Positions 22,059 through 58,332 of a stretch of 64,000 nucleotides of DNA are shown in pieces. The stretch comes from Xiphophorus maculatus (lineage: Eukaryota > Chordata > Actinopteri > Cyprinodontiformes > Poeciliidae). Each line of letters begins with the position of its first letter. Position 1 is the stretch's first letter. The DNA lies in contig NC_036461.1 of assembly GCF_002775205.1 (NCBI RefSeq), forward strand, positions 10,081,015 through 10,145,014. Reading direction: 5' to 3'. Made by a program: the position numbers and the translations under genes. A model generated the notes under the pieces. That model was not told the DNA's origin and ran no database searches. It saw only the letters and a program-made list of their open reading frames with translations.

Positions 22059-25000
22059 CTACAAGTCGACAGGTTTTGTAGCAGACAGAAGTTGGTTATG
22101 GTTGAGAGGGTTTCTTGGAGAACCTCTGTAATGGCTCATGTTCTCTGCTGCAACCTGCTGCATAATGATCGGTTTCTGGGCAGCTGATGGATCAGACTCC
22201 ACTTTGGGGTTTGGTTGAACTTTGTTGGTCATGTCACCCAAGGCGCCGGGCTTGAGTTTTCGGGGCAAGGTGCTGAGTCTTTTTGGTGGGACAGGAGGGG
22301 CTTTCTTTGCGGGAGCCGTACTGTTGGAGCGCCCTACTTGTGGCCGGAGCTGTGGATGAGGCGAGAGACCGCTCTCTAGACTCACAGCCTTTGTCACATG
22401 GCCAGCCTGGTTAGCAGTGAGTTCTGGGAGTTTATTGGGCTTCCTGCTCTCTCCCGTCAAAGAGTTGATCCTACGTACAGTCAGTCGCACAGGGGTACGC
22501 TGGAACTTCATGGGAGATTTTATTTGCTTGTTCTTTAAGCTTGAAGGAGAGTAAAGGGTGAGCTTGTTGAAGTGTTGAATGTGATCTAGAACCCGACGCT
22601 TTTGGGTCTGCCGGCCATCTGGTGAGAGGGCTGGCTGGTGTTTGACTTTAGCTCCACTCTCTGGGGAAATGTTCACCCCCTCATGTGACTTGCTTCCTAA
22701 AGTTTCAGTTTTGTTTGGCATATTGGGTTCATCATCGAGTTCAACACCCGGCTTGTAGGGAGTGGATTGGAGCCCAGAAAAGACAGCCAGTGAGAAATGA
22801 GCAGGACTCTGCATGTCCAAAGCATCAATAAGCCTGCTGCAGTTCATCTGCTGTGGAACTCTCTCAACTGACCCCAACGTGGAATTGCTACAGCGACCAA
22901 AGGAAGGAGATAAACCTTTTTTGACTACTGGACTACAGTGTGGACTAGACTCAAACACACAACTATCAATATGCAAAGGAGTGAGCGCTTCAAAATTAAA
23001 TTGACCAAAAGTAACCTTTTGTTCATCAGCCTGAGCTTGTGGGCAAAAGGTATTAATTTCAAAGGCTGAGGTTGGAGTACCAGGAACATTTGCTGATAAT
23101 TTAACCCCACTTTCTCCAACTGAGCTGCAGAAGCCCTGTTTGGATGCCCGGAGGTCACTCTCCGGCTCTCTGGGTTCACTCTGGATATTTACAGCTGGAT
23201 CATTTTGTCTCGGCGGCTCAGCAACAAAGCGCATGCTTTCCAGGCTCTCTGAGCTAGAAGCGCAGCACAGCTTCTTGGGAAGAATGTTTGCCGGTGACAA
23301 CTTGGAAGCAACGATCGCTGGCTCAGACAAGTAGCTGCCCTTGAGGGCAGTGGTCAATGGAGTGTCTGTGAAATACCCTCTGTCCAAAGCTTGTGTTCCC
23401 ACAGGAGTTTCCACAATCCATGAGGCCTGTTGGGCACTCGAATCACACTGGGGGGTCAGCAAGTTATCTTCTGACTTACTGATGTATTTTGAGCCTGAAA
23501 AATAGAAGTAGAATTAATAGAATGTTACATTTAATGGACATTTTTAACAATACATTGCATGCTTTCTGGTACTTACTCTTGGATTCAGTTTTTCTGTCCA
23601 GATTTGATGGGGTAAAGTCCATCTCCTTGTTGAAAATGAAACCGCTGGTGCTCTCCTGAGTGGCAAGACGCAAGCCGATGGACCCAGACCCCTTCATCAG
23701 CACCACAAAAGGAGAAATGAAAGATGAAAGAGCCTTCAAAGAGGGTTAAGCTAAAAGCTAGTGTTTTGTTAAAGAGACCCAAAAGAGGTTACCCAAGTTA
23801 AACATAATGTTAGAAAATAGCAGGTTTTAGGGTTAGTTCTTCAGAGGAAGACAGAAATCACAGATATCTGTATTGATTTGATTGGCTTTTTATTATTGTA
23901 TGGTTCTTAATATACACAAAACTTTGCAACAATAGAATTGCACATAATATACAGCTCACCTAGAAAACCCAAACAATTTTGAGTAATTTTTCCCAACTCC
24001 GTTTCAAAAATCCCAGCAATATTTTTATTTACCGTAAGTCACATTTGTCCGTTGCATAAGTTCATAATGGTGAGCAGATTCATTCCAAGGAATGCCAGGT
24101 AACGAAAGGAAACCAGACACAAAGTAAAAAGTACGCACTGTTATTTTGTTGATATCAAAACCACAAATCTGAAGAACTAAACAATAGTGAGAACGTGAAA
24201 AGAGGAAAACGAATATGAAGCAGCATCAATAAAGTCATTCACCCACTGTGAATGTTATAGAAGATGATTCATATACTTTTTTCTGCAAGTTACTCTTCAG
24301 AACATTTTAATAAGGTGCTAGCTGTAAACCGCAGTGCAGAGAATATGTGAAACAATTTTACAGCAATTTCACTGAGGGTGTAAAATTTCATTTTTTAAAA
24401 ATAGGTAAGTGCAGGACACAGGATGTGGCTATTTCACGTAATTGGTCAAAATTTTCCAAGAAAATTTGTAAATGCTAGAGTTCTAGTGGGGCGCCACACT
24501 TACAGAGTCTTTGTTGCTCCTCCCCAGACTGAAACGCAGGCGCAGAGATTTGAGTGGAGCTTCTTTTTTGGTGACTTTAGGAGAAAAGCAGCCAGCTCTT
24601 CCAGATTCAACTCTGAGAGGGAAACAGATTTAAACATCTGTGAGGAACATAAATTGGCCAGCTTATTTACAGAAACAAGAAAAATAGATTAGATCCATTT
24701 CCTGTTTACCCACTGCAGTTAAATGTAATTGATAAGGTTATTATGTATAATTTCACAGAAATTTATGTGATCTGCTTATCAAAAGAAATATATGCAAGAT
24801 ATTCAACAAGAACAAATAAAAAAAAACAGCAGTAATGAACTTACAGACATAGAGAGAAATACAGTAGTTGTGATAGGATAAATGGTAAAAGAAAATTTGG
24901 ATTTGATTTGTAAAAATCTCTAAACTCAAGCTGGATGATTTAGGGTTATTTTCTTATTCAGTAGTACATGCACATTAGAGAGTTCAGCTGTAACAAAAAA

Positions 25001-28000
25001 AAACCCCCAAAACAGACCTATAACCACTGCTACATCCAGACACATGTTTCCTACACAGGGAGAGATTAAACATCAGGGGGATGTTAGTTTTTTAGTCATT
25101 TATTAATACATATAAATATGGCACAGTTTGAACACAAGTGCACTGAGCTCAGCCTTGGTGTGTTTTTTTCCTATTTTCCCCAGTAGAGGAAGTGGGGGGG
25201 ACGTACTGGGAAAAAACCAACTACAAACTACTTGTAATCAGTGCAAGTTAGTAAAAGCATAATAATGAATCCATTTCAAAATAAAGATGCAGACAAAGGA
25301 AACAGTTTTGTGACCTACCTGTTGACAATATGCCTGTGGCTAAATCGTTTACTCTTCCTTATTGTAGAGGTAGATGGTTGCCTTTTCGACCTCCCTGTCG
25401 ACGAGAAGGTATTTTGGGAAGAATCCAGAACTCCTGAAGCACTGCAGGCTAGAAAGCATACAAGAAACATTTAATCTCAACTATAACTGACAGGTGCAGC
25501 AAAAGAGCTGAACAAGCTTTCAACAGTACCTGAACCAGGAGTGGAGGTCCCGTTGAACAAAGAGCTGGGGAGAAGTTCAAACCCAAGAGTCTTTTTGACA
25601 GATCTACGCTTCTTGTTTGAAAATCCGAATGAGTTACGAGGTTCCAGTGGAAGTTTTCTCTTTGAGGATGGTGTTGCTATCACAGGAGTTGTAGAAGTAA
25701 ACACTGGAAAACATGGCAAACTTAAGATAAAGATGTCTTCAAATAAGAAGTTGCTTCAATAATAAAAAAACAATAAATTATTTTGAACCAAAGCGAAGAT
25801 GATCAGCCAGCAGACAGTTGTAGGTGATTATATGCAAATAACACGAGCAGGCAAAAAATGTAAAGCCAGCAAGCCAGGCAATTCCAAAATCTTCAGATGA
25901 TAGGTGCTACAGAAGGTGATTCGAAAAAGATTTTTGTGAGAAAAAAAACAAAGCATCATATTTCATGAAGGAAAAAACAAAACATTAATTCCACTTTCAA
26001 GAAGACAAAGGCTGCAATCTGATTTGAACAGGAGATAGATTATTTCAGCATCTCATGCTTTCTGATGCAAATCTTATCTCGTGTGACAACTGTACCTACC
26101 AAGACCTTCTGTCTGGCTGATATTTGTGGGAGTTCTATTAGTTTTTATCTTATTCAGTGCACCACAGACCATATCTGAAACATGAGACAAATCCAGCCAA
26201 ATAAACAGGATTTTCTTAGGAAAACACTGGCAGCTTTACACAATATGTTCTACATTAACAGTTCTTTGGACTCAGATCTCCAGAGTTTTCAGCCCATTTT
26301 AAGGTAATTTATAAAGCATACATATGAATTTATGAATTAAAGACACTAATTGATGCCTGGATGGACAAATGAATGAAGAAACAGGTGGACAGATAAGGAA
26401 TGAAAATGAACGGATAGTTGAGCAGACACCAGAACTGTGGACAGGGACAATCGGACGCATACATACTGTACATGGATTGCGAAACAAATGGACAGGCAGC
26501 AAATGAAAGCATAGACAAATGGGCGGACAAAAGGATGAACAGATGTATAGAAAAACAAGAAGATGGACAGATGGACAAAAGAACTGAGGGACAAACAGGA
26601 GGACAGATAGTGGACAGACAAAAGGATAGACTGAAAGATAAATGGATGGATTCATAGAACTTTTAGATGTTGGGATATGGACTAAAGTCTGCAAATAAAA
26701 TATCTTTTTTAGATCCATTTCCTTTTTATCATAATAACGCAGACCCAGAAAATATAAAAATCAAATACAATTTTCCAGAATTTTCTAGACAAGATAAGAA
26801 TCCTATTAACACCCAATTATGGTCAACTAGAGTTTAAAGCTACATTTCAGTTGTTGGTTTTCCCTGAGTATTTCACGTTCTCATTTAAAGATGCCCATAA
26901 TACAACTTTAACTAAGAGTTTTACCTCCAAAGCTGCGTCTGTTTTTCTTCTTCATCCCTGAGTTTAAGTTCACTTCTTCTAGTTCTTCCTGAGAGGGCGA
27001 TCGAGCCCCTGGCTCACAACCCATCATGGCAGGAACTTTCTCTTGAAGAAACTGAGGTAGGACACCTGAAGTACACAAGTTAAGTATTTAATATGAGAAA
27101 ACAAATTCTACAGCTAAGAGAGGAAGTTCAGGCATAGTGTCTCAAGTCATACCGAAGTTTTGGGCATTCTCTATAAAGCAGTGCACAATGGCTGCCTGTA
27201 ATTTAAGGCGTTTCTCCGTGTTGGCGTTCATCTTCTCTGTTCCGTCTCCAGAGTGAAGGAGGTTTGGGGCCAGAATCACAGATAAGTTACCGCTATCCAT
27301 TTTATTCTCTGCACTTCTATAATCCGAAAAGAAAATAGAATACATTTCTGAATGTCCTTTTCTTCTAAAAAATATCTGCATCAAGACACATAACTTCCAC
27401 TGAAGATGAGAGGAAAACTGTATAAACAAACTTCAGCTATAAGTAGTTACAATACCTCTGGGATACACTGTGAAGGAAGTCGAAAAAGTGACGCAGTACA
27501 CAAATGTTTTTGTCTGGTAGCACACAAGACAGCAGCATGGTGGCAGAGGTTCTGTCCTCCGCAGAGGGCAGCTGCTGGACCTTGAGAAGGGCATCCTGCA
27601 GCTCTGTGGGCAGAATGGGCTCTGGGAGCTCCCTGAAGAACTGCTTCACCAAACCTGCGACATCACAGGGACGAGCTGTTGGCAGACACTCTTCTCCTGC
27701 ATCAAGTTTAGCCTGGAGAAACAAACATATTTTTGTTGTGAAATGCAGTTCCCAAAGAATTTGCAAAAGAAAACAAGGCCAGCCATGGCTAACACTCACC
27801 CTGAGTTCTTTCAGGCGTACAACAGAACCCGATTTTCTGAACAGACCTTCTGTTTCAACATGTGCAAGCAGTTTCATGCAAGCATCAACCAGAAAGCTGC
27901 AAAGATGGTGAAAATTTTTTTTTGTAAAATACTTGCATAACAGCAAGTTCCAACATGCAAAAAGCAAGTAGAATTCAAATATAATTAGTGAGCTTTCTTA

Positions 28001-28976
28001 CGTTGGCACACGTCCACATTCCATATTGTAGCATGGCAAGCTGTCCAGCGGTACACCAAAGACTTTTTGCTTTGGAAATTATTAAAAGAAATAATAATTA
28101 TTATTATTTATCCAGTTCTTAGATTTAAATAAAAAATGGTTTCGTCAACATTAATACATAGCTTCAGACAAATTAGAAACTCTTGCAACTTCTTTGCTGT
28201 CTGATTAGAAGGACTTTGGAACAGTATGACTGAAAATATTTGCAATTTCCACTTCCCAAATGCCTACCCAGCTTGTGATTTTTACCATAGTTAATAATTC
28301 AGTCCTCAACAGCTTTCTGATTAAACTACTGACTGCTTGAAATAGTCAAAGCAGCTTTTGCCTATTTGTATTATAAAATGCTGAACAAAATGGTGAAATG
28401 TTATGATCCTCACTTCTTTTTTAAGCTGCTGATTCTGCATCTTAGGGACATTTTGTAAATTTTAACAGGCGTTGCAAAAGTGTTGCAACCCTGAAAGTCA
28501 GTTTCGAAAAACTAGGTCATGTGGTAATGACTATTCCGTTTTTATAAATGTCTATCCGAATTTTCCATTTGAAAATCCGTGTTGGGTTGTTGCTAAATTT
28601 AGATTTATATTGCTGGCTACTGTGCAAATAATCAGAGGCAGAACCACACAAAGGATCAACAGTGACTGACGTAAGAAAACATTTGCTTGTCTCAACTGCA
28701 AACAAATGAATAATGAAAGCTGATGGTGGAGTTTTGTTCATTCTTGATCTAAAGTTACCACAATTGTTTTATCAAGTGGGAAAAATCTACAGCTACTGCA
28801 AGCACAAGACAAATATGGTAATGTTGATTAAATGTCTTTAAACTTACCAAATGGTTGGCTGTTAACTTGCAGCTGGTTGCTTTGTTTTTGTTCCAGTTCT
28901 TTATCTTTATTCCATAAACAGTGCGAAGGTGCTGAACAGCCGCTAAACGCATCACATTTTTCTCCATGACGTTCAT
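22059..28976 (-). CDS. arhgap11a: Rho GTPase-activating protein 11A
   Basis: Twelve exons, 5' to 3' on the minus strand: 28848-28976, 28002-28069, 27800-27896, 27456-27712, 27153-27316, 26925-27065, 26100-26174, 25530-25703, 25319-25448, 24504-24612, 23577-23691, 22059-23494. All borders are AG/GT and the total is 2895 nt, 964 aa plus stop (human about 1023). ARHGAP11A stimulates RhoA GTP hydrolysis and acts in mitosis and cytokinesis. The RhoGAP domain spans about residues 44-235, with arginine finger Arg86 in GLFRKSG, then [16 protein letters not shown] and [11 protein letters not shown]. Later exons carry the conserved [22 protein letters not shown] and [12 protein letters not shown] blocks. 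The long last exon holds [12 protein letters not shown] and ends ATKPVDL, like the human protein. The start is [11 protein letters not shown]; Met4 is also possible because both precede the conserved RLAAVQHLR. Confidence 0.96.
26350..26655. repeat. Degenerate GGACA/GATGG minisatellite
   Basis: About 300 bases of imperfect repeats built from ggacaga, gatggacaa and atgaacaga units, within arhgap11a intron 6. The repeat keeps all six frames unusually open and creates false ORFs on both strands rich in Ser/Pro/Phe or Asp/Lys. Confidence 0.75.
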
Positions 28977-29488
28977 GTTTTAAAATACTTCCTTCGACGA
29001 ATTGCACTATTAATGATCTCTGATACTGTTCTCTTTCACCACCATTAATGAACAAGGTACACGGGAAACAGTCCTGCCTAAAACCCAGCTCTTCCTAATT
29101 CTATCACTTTTCTCAAATCTCTAAATCATTTTCTCGAGGCACCTATTAATACTACTAACGGTCTTACAGTTCAACGAAACAAAAGCGTCACTGTCCAGGT
29201 ATCACGACAGTGAATTGTACATAGTAAGCAGCCTCTCTCGTGTATACGTTGCGGTCATCAAGTTAGCAAGCAAACGTTAGCTACACAGCTTAGCAGTCAT
29301 GTTAGTTTGTAAACAAACGAAAAAACGAAAGAGCTTCTCGTTTCCATCCGACCTCAAGTTGTCCACTGTTTTCTCAATCAGTAAGCGAAATACATTCCAC
29401 TTATTTAGGCCTTCCACAAGTTTACTGCATGGTGCTATCGTCCTCTCAACAATCGGTTGTGAAGCTGGCTACCTATTTCCGGAGTACT

Positions 29489-29528
29489 TTCAAACAGCGG
29501 CGCTCCCTGTGCTCTATTTTCTGATTGG
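29489..29528 (-). promoter_or_regulatory. arhgap11a promoter with CDE/CHR pair and CCAAT box
   Basis: Read on the minus strand: CCAAT (29524-29528), then GCGCC (29499-29503), a 4-base spacer, and TTTGAA (29489-29494). A GC-rich CDE followed after four bases by a CHR is the classical arrangement in G2/M genes repressed by the DREAM complex, and NF-Y CCAAT boxes commonly lie just upstream. It sits about 510 bases before the start codon, so transcription probably starts near 29480 with a 5'UTR of about 0.5 kb. Confidence 0.6.
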
Positions 29529-29529
29529 A

Positions 29530-30365
29530 CGGACACGATTCGAATAACATTTGCCTCGGGGTGTGTGTTTTATTACCCAGCGTCTCCCGGTCTGGGCGGT
29601 GCACGAGGACAGTTCTGCTAGAGCAGTTACTCCGGTTTACTGTGTAACTCAAACAAGGTACAATTTTTACACGGAACTAAAAATTGTTGATCAAAATATG
29701 CATCAAGACCTGGATTTCAATGCCTTACTGGCTTGTTTTTACATGTACGTACCCACATTAAAGAGCTTAGGTCAAATGGTAAGCGTGAACAAACCATAAT
29801 CACCTTTGAAACACTTTCCCAAAACTGAAAGTTATATATTTTGTTGTTATACATATTTCTGTTTTCTATTAATAAACCAATAACAAAATAATACAAAATG
29901 ATAAATGATCCAGAAACTGACATAGAAAATTGATTTATATTATTTAGGGACTGGTTAAAGAAAGTCAGAGCTCATTTGAGGCCTTTCATTTCTAACGGCT
30001 TAAGAAGTTAAAGAGGATTCAAAGGACAGATAGACATCAGTGTCAAAAACATGGCGGCCAACTCCTCATCACGTCTGTTCTACCATCACTCTGCATTAGT
30101 ATTAAATTAAAAAATACTAACAGATAGCATTCTGCTGGTCCATACAACTTGGTAGTCCTCCAAATACCAGTAAGATATAAGAACATTTGTGTCTGTAACC
30201 TGAAATAAAATACACAAAAACATTAATGTGGAATAAAAAGTTTTGTGAACCACTGTGTGCATCAGCAAAAAAGGCCAGACTAGGCCTGATCCATTATTGT
30301 GTTTTGTTTCATGTTGGATTCTTGGCTAGTAATTGCATTGTTCAGGTACTTTTTCAAAGGCTTAT
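29530..30365. other. actc1-arhgap11a intergenic region
   Basis: About 0.8 kb between the 3' end of actc1 and the promoter of arhgap11a; both genes are on the minus strand. Small open frames at 29551-29799 and 30226-30529 have no recognisable domain. Nothing else is supported. Confidence 0.6.
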
Positions 30366-30371
30366 CTTTAT
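30366..30371 (-). terminator. Candidate actc1 polyadenylation signal
   Basis: AATAAA on the minus strand about 75 bases after the actin stop codon (30446-30448), giving a short 3'UTR. Confidence 0.5.
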
Positions 30372-30445
30372 TACAACGATGCATAAACAGGTATATACAA
30401 CACAAAGATGTACAAGTGTATGAATGGAAACATGTGACTACTGGT

Positions 30446-32380
<1,935 letters not shown>

Positions 32381-32509
32381 CTATAATTCAAGTATGAAAG
32401 ATTGAAACAAAATTTAAGGGGATATTAAAAACCAAGATGTTTCTATTTTATTAATATCATTGAGAAGAATTTGTCTACTATTTCCATTCACATACATACT
32501 CTGCATGTA

Positions 32510-32690
32510 TGCGAATGGGAATGGTTATGGGGATGTACTGCCGATCTGACACTTTGCTTTTATGTATTTTTCTGTTTTTATGTATTTATTCATGGTCACT
32601 GTCCTTTTGGATGGGCTTTTTATTGTTGTATTGCAGTTTTGCCCCTGCTTCCAAGATAAATTTCTCCTATGGAGACTAATAAAATGATCT

Positions 32691-32720
<30 letters not shown>
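32510..32720 (+). mobile_element. LINE 3' tail with (TATCT)6 microsatellite
   Basis: The sequence around AAGATAAATTTCTCCTATGG, then GAGACTAATAAAATGATCT, runs into six perfect TATCT units (32691-32720). This matches the usual 3' end of teleost LINEs, which read AATTTCC..GGGGATTAATAAAGT followed by a 5-base repeat. It lies in actc1 intron 1, opposite in direction to the gene. Class is from memory; the 5' limit is approximate. Confidence 0.6.
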
Positions 32721-32722
<2 letters not shown>

Positions 32723-33640
32723 GGCAGACAGCTAATGAGCATTTGAGTGAATAAATGTTCCATAAAATCCCATTATCCCAAGAAAACTCCCCCAGTACAG
32801 TAAGGCAACAGAACCCACAATACTGTTTGAATAAAGTGCACCTTAAAAAAATCTACAGTATGTGCAATCAATAAAAGTTGTTATATTTATTATTTATTGA
32901 CTGTGCCTGAAGATGTAATAATGCCAGATGTGAGCTATGATACCTGCCAGGGCAATCTAATAACTGTAAGGTGTTAATAATAGCTAACACAACTCACATC
33001 AACAGAAGCTACCAATGAAGTGTTAATTAATGTGCTATTTTAGAACTAGATTTGTCATGAACCTCTGATAACATATCTCTCCAGCCACAATAATCTCTGG
33101 AAGCTGCTCAGGTTGCACCAAAGAGGGGCATAAAAGAGAGACCTGAGGTCTATTTTAGGTTCTGTACCCCCCCGCCCACCCACTGTGCTAAATGGAGTGA
33201 AACAAGTGACACGTGGATCTCCAGCTATGCCAGATCAGAAGTGGCTGGACTGTGATACTTTTGTCTTACTGCTTCACAACATGCCTCAGATGCCCATTAT
33301 CTCATTCACTTGAACCTTGAGATAATTCCTGATTATCTTCATATATTCTGCACTATTCCAGGTATTTTTACTACACGAAGTTAGTGTTTACTTTCAAAAT
33401 TTTAATATAAATTTTAATAAAAGAAAATAGCCTAAGGTATTTCAGCATCACTTTGGAATTCACCCCTAATAACCAGGACTTTTAGTTTTAAATATATCTG
33501 CAATTCATTTCATTATTCATGAAGTCAATCATTACCTAATTATTTATTCAAACCTATAGAAGTGAACTTACAATAAAAACATCAGAAGCTACTTACAATT
33601 ATTGTTTGAGAATCAGAGACAGTGTGTGCCATGTACTTAC

Positions 33641-33677
33641 CAAGGTGCACTGGCAGACAGATGCTTCCACTGGGACG
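33641..33677 (-). other. actc1 noncoding first exon (predicted)
   Basis: Ends CACCTTG before a consensus donor gtaagtacat on the minus strand. The 5' limit is inferred from the TATA box about 28 bases upstream. Confidence 0.55.
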
Positions 33678-33701
33678 AGGTTTCATGGTATGGAGTATCC
33701 C

Positions 33702-33823
33702 TTATATAGCCCCCACAGTGGATCCAGGAATCAAGGGGGGTTGTACCCAGGCTTTAGACAAGCCCAAATAAGAACTTCCAGCACACCAGCAAGCCTCAGG
33801 AAAAGTGTCTTTAACTTATATGG
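33702..33823 (-). promoter_or_regulatory. actc1 promoter with TATA box and CArG-like elements
   Basis: Minus-strand TATA box GCTATATAAGG at about 33701-33710. Upstream are near-CArG boxes: CCAAATAAGA at 33764-33773 (one mismatch from CC(A/T)6GG) and CTTATATGG at 33815-33823 (lacks one leading C). Serum response factor acting through CArG boxes drives vertebrate sarcomeric actin promoters, so the arrangement fits the gene. Confidence 0.55.
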
Positions 33824-35425
33824 ATAGGCTTTCCTGTTCATAATAAAATCAGAGAACCACTGGAACGTCTTAAAAAATTAAAATGTGAAAAGAGTTAGAA
33901 GTCAATGGATTGCTATGTGACACACTTTAAAAATCAATCAAGTGACTTTGAGCTTTGGTCTAATTGTAGATGTCTTGTTATTATTTAAATAACATAATTG
34001 ACCTATTTAATAATCATATTTTAATTGCTATTTCAGTGTGCATAAGGCACAACGCTTATATGTATCATGTATAACACCACAAAAAGCCCACTAATCGGAC
34101 TCAGTAAATGCACCGTCACTGGTGTCTTGATAAGGCAGTGCAGAACATTGTATACGTCTGTATACACATCCTGCCGGTGTGTGCACTCAACCATCTCAGT
34201 GTGTGGAACAGCTGATGGTAACACCAGCTGGGCTCTAAGTGTCTTATCTGACCAAGTGGGGCTCATTTCTGATTGGCTCAGATGTTTCCTTGTAGGGTGA
34301 TTGGAAGTGCCAGAGTCATCTATGAGCAGACAGCGAGTTTGAAAAGAGCAGCTCCATATTTGTGAAACCCACAAGTTGAGAAATATTTTTGTGGTGTGTT
34401 CAGTGCCATATGAGGAAATATTGTCACTTGCAGGAAATATGCTAATATTTGAGTTCTTAGTTAGAATACCATTATTCCATGGGCAAATGTTATAAAATAT
34501 AGTAATTTATAATTGTTGCACAATTTCAGACTTGTGAAAGAAAGCATAGCATGTAAAATGTTAAGTTGTATCACAACTAAAGGAATGAAAGAGCATTCCT
34601 TTGTGCCACACTACTCACCATACACTATTTTTAACTTCTTGTCTACAGATAGGAGCAGGATGCTGTAAATTTTTACAAACTGTTTAAATTGCATTAGAAA
34701 TAGCATAGCAAAGAACTTGTGGTAAATTTGTCTTTTCTGTGGGGGGATTTACTGTCTTGAACTACAGAGGTTTGGAATAATAAATAATAAAAAAAATAAA
34801 CAAGAATACCTCAAAAATATTTTGCGAAGGCACGTGACTATGTTTTGATACCACCTCTTACATTAAATGAGTTTAATAACTCTATCATATCAATGTTTAG
34901 CAAGCTAGCTTTCTATTTAAAATAGACTTAAATATACATAATTTACCCTGTTTTATGTTGAGTTTCTCTATGTAGAAAAAAACACAACTAATAAAAACAT
35001 TCATAGTATACTGACACAAAAAAGTTACTAATGCAACCACTGCACACAGAAAAATTAACTACAACAAAGGTTAAAAAAGACATGGTGCAGTTATAACACA
35101 ACAGCTGCAAATCTCACATATGCCCACTTCAAAAATCCAAATGCATTAAAATGAGCTGATCTTATTATGTAGCATTGGGAAACTGGTATCAATACACAGT
35201 AGTATGTAAAAAAGAGCCTATTTAAGTGATATCAAGAGTTTCCAGCAGAGGACAATGAGAGGACCTGAATCAATTAAAATGTGTAACTGCTACAAAAATT
35301 ATAATAATCACATTATTGCACTTTTTAAATATGAAGAAGTTAACTTGCTAGAAAATGTAAAAAAAAAAAGGTAACTTTTGTCATTAATAGAAAGCAGCGT
35401 TTTTTTCATCACTCGGATTGCACAG

Positions 35426-35455
35426 CATAGCGTAGCATAGCATAGCATAGCATAG
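35426..35455 (+). repeat. (CATAG)6 microsatellite
   Basis: Six 5-base units, the second being CGTAG, the rest CATAG. Confidence 0.9.
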
Positions 35456-35529
35456 AAAGTGTACCCTTTTATCAGTGTTTCTGTTTCTTTTTTTGTGTGT
35501 GCCTGTTCACACCTAGTTGGTCGTAGCAG

Positions 35530-35915
35530 ATGGCTGCTCCCACTGAGCCAGTTTATGCTCAAGGTTTCTTCCTGTTACAGGGAATTTTCTTTTCCATGGT
35601 GGTTACATGCATGCTTGGTATGAGGAACTGCTGCAAAGTCACAGTGTGAGTTAATGTTTATTGTCACTACATACTCGTCCAGGGATGAATGTTTAAAGTC
35701 AATGACTTTAAGCACTCTGTAGGTTTTCTAAGACAGAAAACATTTTTTTAACCTGAAGTCTGAAAAATAATGATAACTTGACTGTATTGTTTAATAACTA
35801 GGATCAATTGACTTTGTTTTTGTATATAAAGTATCCGGAGATGACATGGTTGTGAATTGGTTCTACATGCATAAACTTCATTGAACTTAACTGAATTGAA
35901 CTGAATGACCTGGAT
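35530..35915 (+). mobile_element. Teleost LINE 3'-end fragment
   Basis: Ordered matches to a widespread fish repeat tail: AAGGTTTCTTCCTGTTACAG, then TTTTCCATGGTGGTTACATG, GAACTGCTGCAAAGTCAC, CTTTGTTTTTGTATATAAAG, GAGATGACATGGTTGTGAAT, and a TGAACTTAACTGAATTGAAC end. In intact copies this reads CTTCCTGTTAAAAGGGAG through GCGCTATATAAATAAA and then (TTGAA)n. No coding frame remains. Family assignment is from memory. Confidence 0.65.
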
Positions 35916-36145
35916 AACACAGAATTTAAACAAACATATGTTTTATCTATTTTGTGCTTTTACATTCTTTACACCAATTTGTTGAATATCTAAATGAAAC
36001 TGTCTTGTTTTGATGTGTCCTAATAATTATTTAGTGAAATTACAATAAGTTAGTTTTATTTCATGCATATAAATTAACTCAATGGAAAAACTCTCAGCAT
36101 CAGAACCAAGTCATCACCGCCCTCTAGAGGTTATTTTTGGTAACG

Positions 36146-36196
36146 CCACGTGGTGACGTTTCACATGCGACACACATCTCTCAACAGGCATGCGCG
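36146..36196 (+). promoter_or_regulatory. eif2ak4 5' flank with E-box, CRE half-site and NRF1-like motif
   Basis: CCACGTGG (36146-36153) is followed directly by TGACGT (36154-36159), and CATGCGCG lies near 36189. These sit about 230-285 bases before the start codon in a CpG-richer, TATA-less stretch, as expected for a housekeeping promoter. E-box and CRE/ATF sites are plausible for a stress-kinase gene; activity is not shown. Confidence 0.4.
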
Positions 36197-36429
36197 AGCT
36201 GCAACGTTGTTATGGTCGCTCGTGGATAGTTTTAAACTGCAAATTAAAGAGTAACGCAACTTAATTTCAATACTTTGTGCGTGTTAAGCTCTGAAGTTTG
36301 AGCTTACAGGGTATCGGAGAGCTGGAGGGCTTGCGGAGGGCATCTCGGTAGCAGCAGCGCTTCCTCTTTCTGACGCCTGGAAGTGAGCGAGGACTAGGGG
36401 GACTGCCATGTAGTTGTAGAGGCAGAAGA

Positions 36430-58043
<21,614 letters not shown>

Positions 58044-58326
58044 GAATCAAAGACTGCATTTTATCCTCAGTCCTGCAGGATCTATCTGCTCAAAGATTGG
58101 ACAGATTTTCTATTTGGGACAAAAATACAAGCCCCAAAGACACAAGGGACTCTTCTTTTATCATGTTGAACAGTTCTTTAGCTCCAAACTCTGAGCATTT
58201 CCCAAAAACCTTTTGGTGTTTTCAGGCAGAAACAAGAGGTTTAATGGACTTTGTTGCCTTAATACAGATTTTTTAGGAAAAGGGCTACTTGTTGTAGATT
58301 ATGTGTCATGAGTAAAAGATGGAGGG

Positions 58327-58332
58327 AATAAA
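58327..58332 (+). terminator. Candidate eif2ak4 polyadenylation signal
   Basis: First AATAAA after the eif2ak4 stop, giving a 3'UTR of about 300 bases. Confidence 0.55.

Larger units (their letters stand above)
33824..36140. other. actc1-eif2ak4 head-to-head intergenic region
   Basis: About 2.3 kb between two divergent promoters. No coding exon is supported. It contains a (CATAG)n microsatellite and a LINE 3' tail, listed separately, and otherwise AT-rich DNA. Muscle enhancers for actc1 could lie here but none is recognised. Confidence 0.6.

Noticed and set aside
26299-26718. 139-codon minus-strand ORF rich in Ser/Pro/Phe, with overlapping frames on both strands
   Set aside because: Product of the degenerate GGACA/GATGG minisatellite inside an arhgap11a intron; all frames are open because of the repeat.
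27504-27911. 135-codon plus-strand ORF
   Set aside because: Antisense to the arhgap11a RhoGAP exons at 27456-27712 and 27800-27896.
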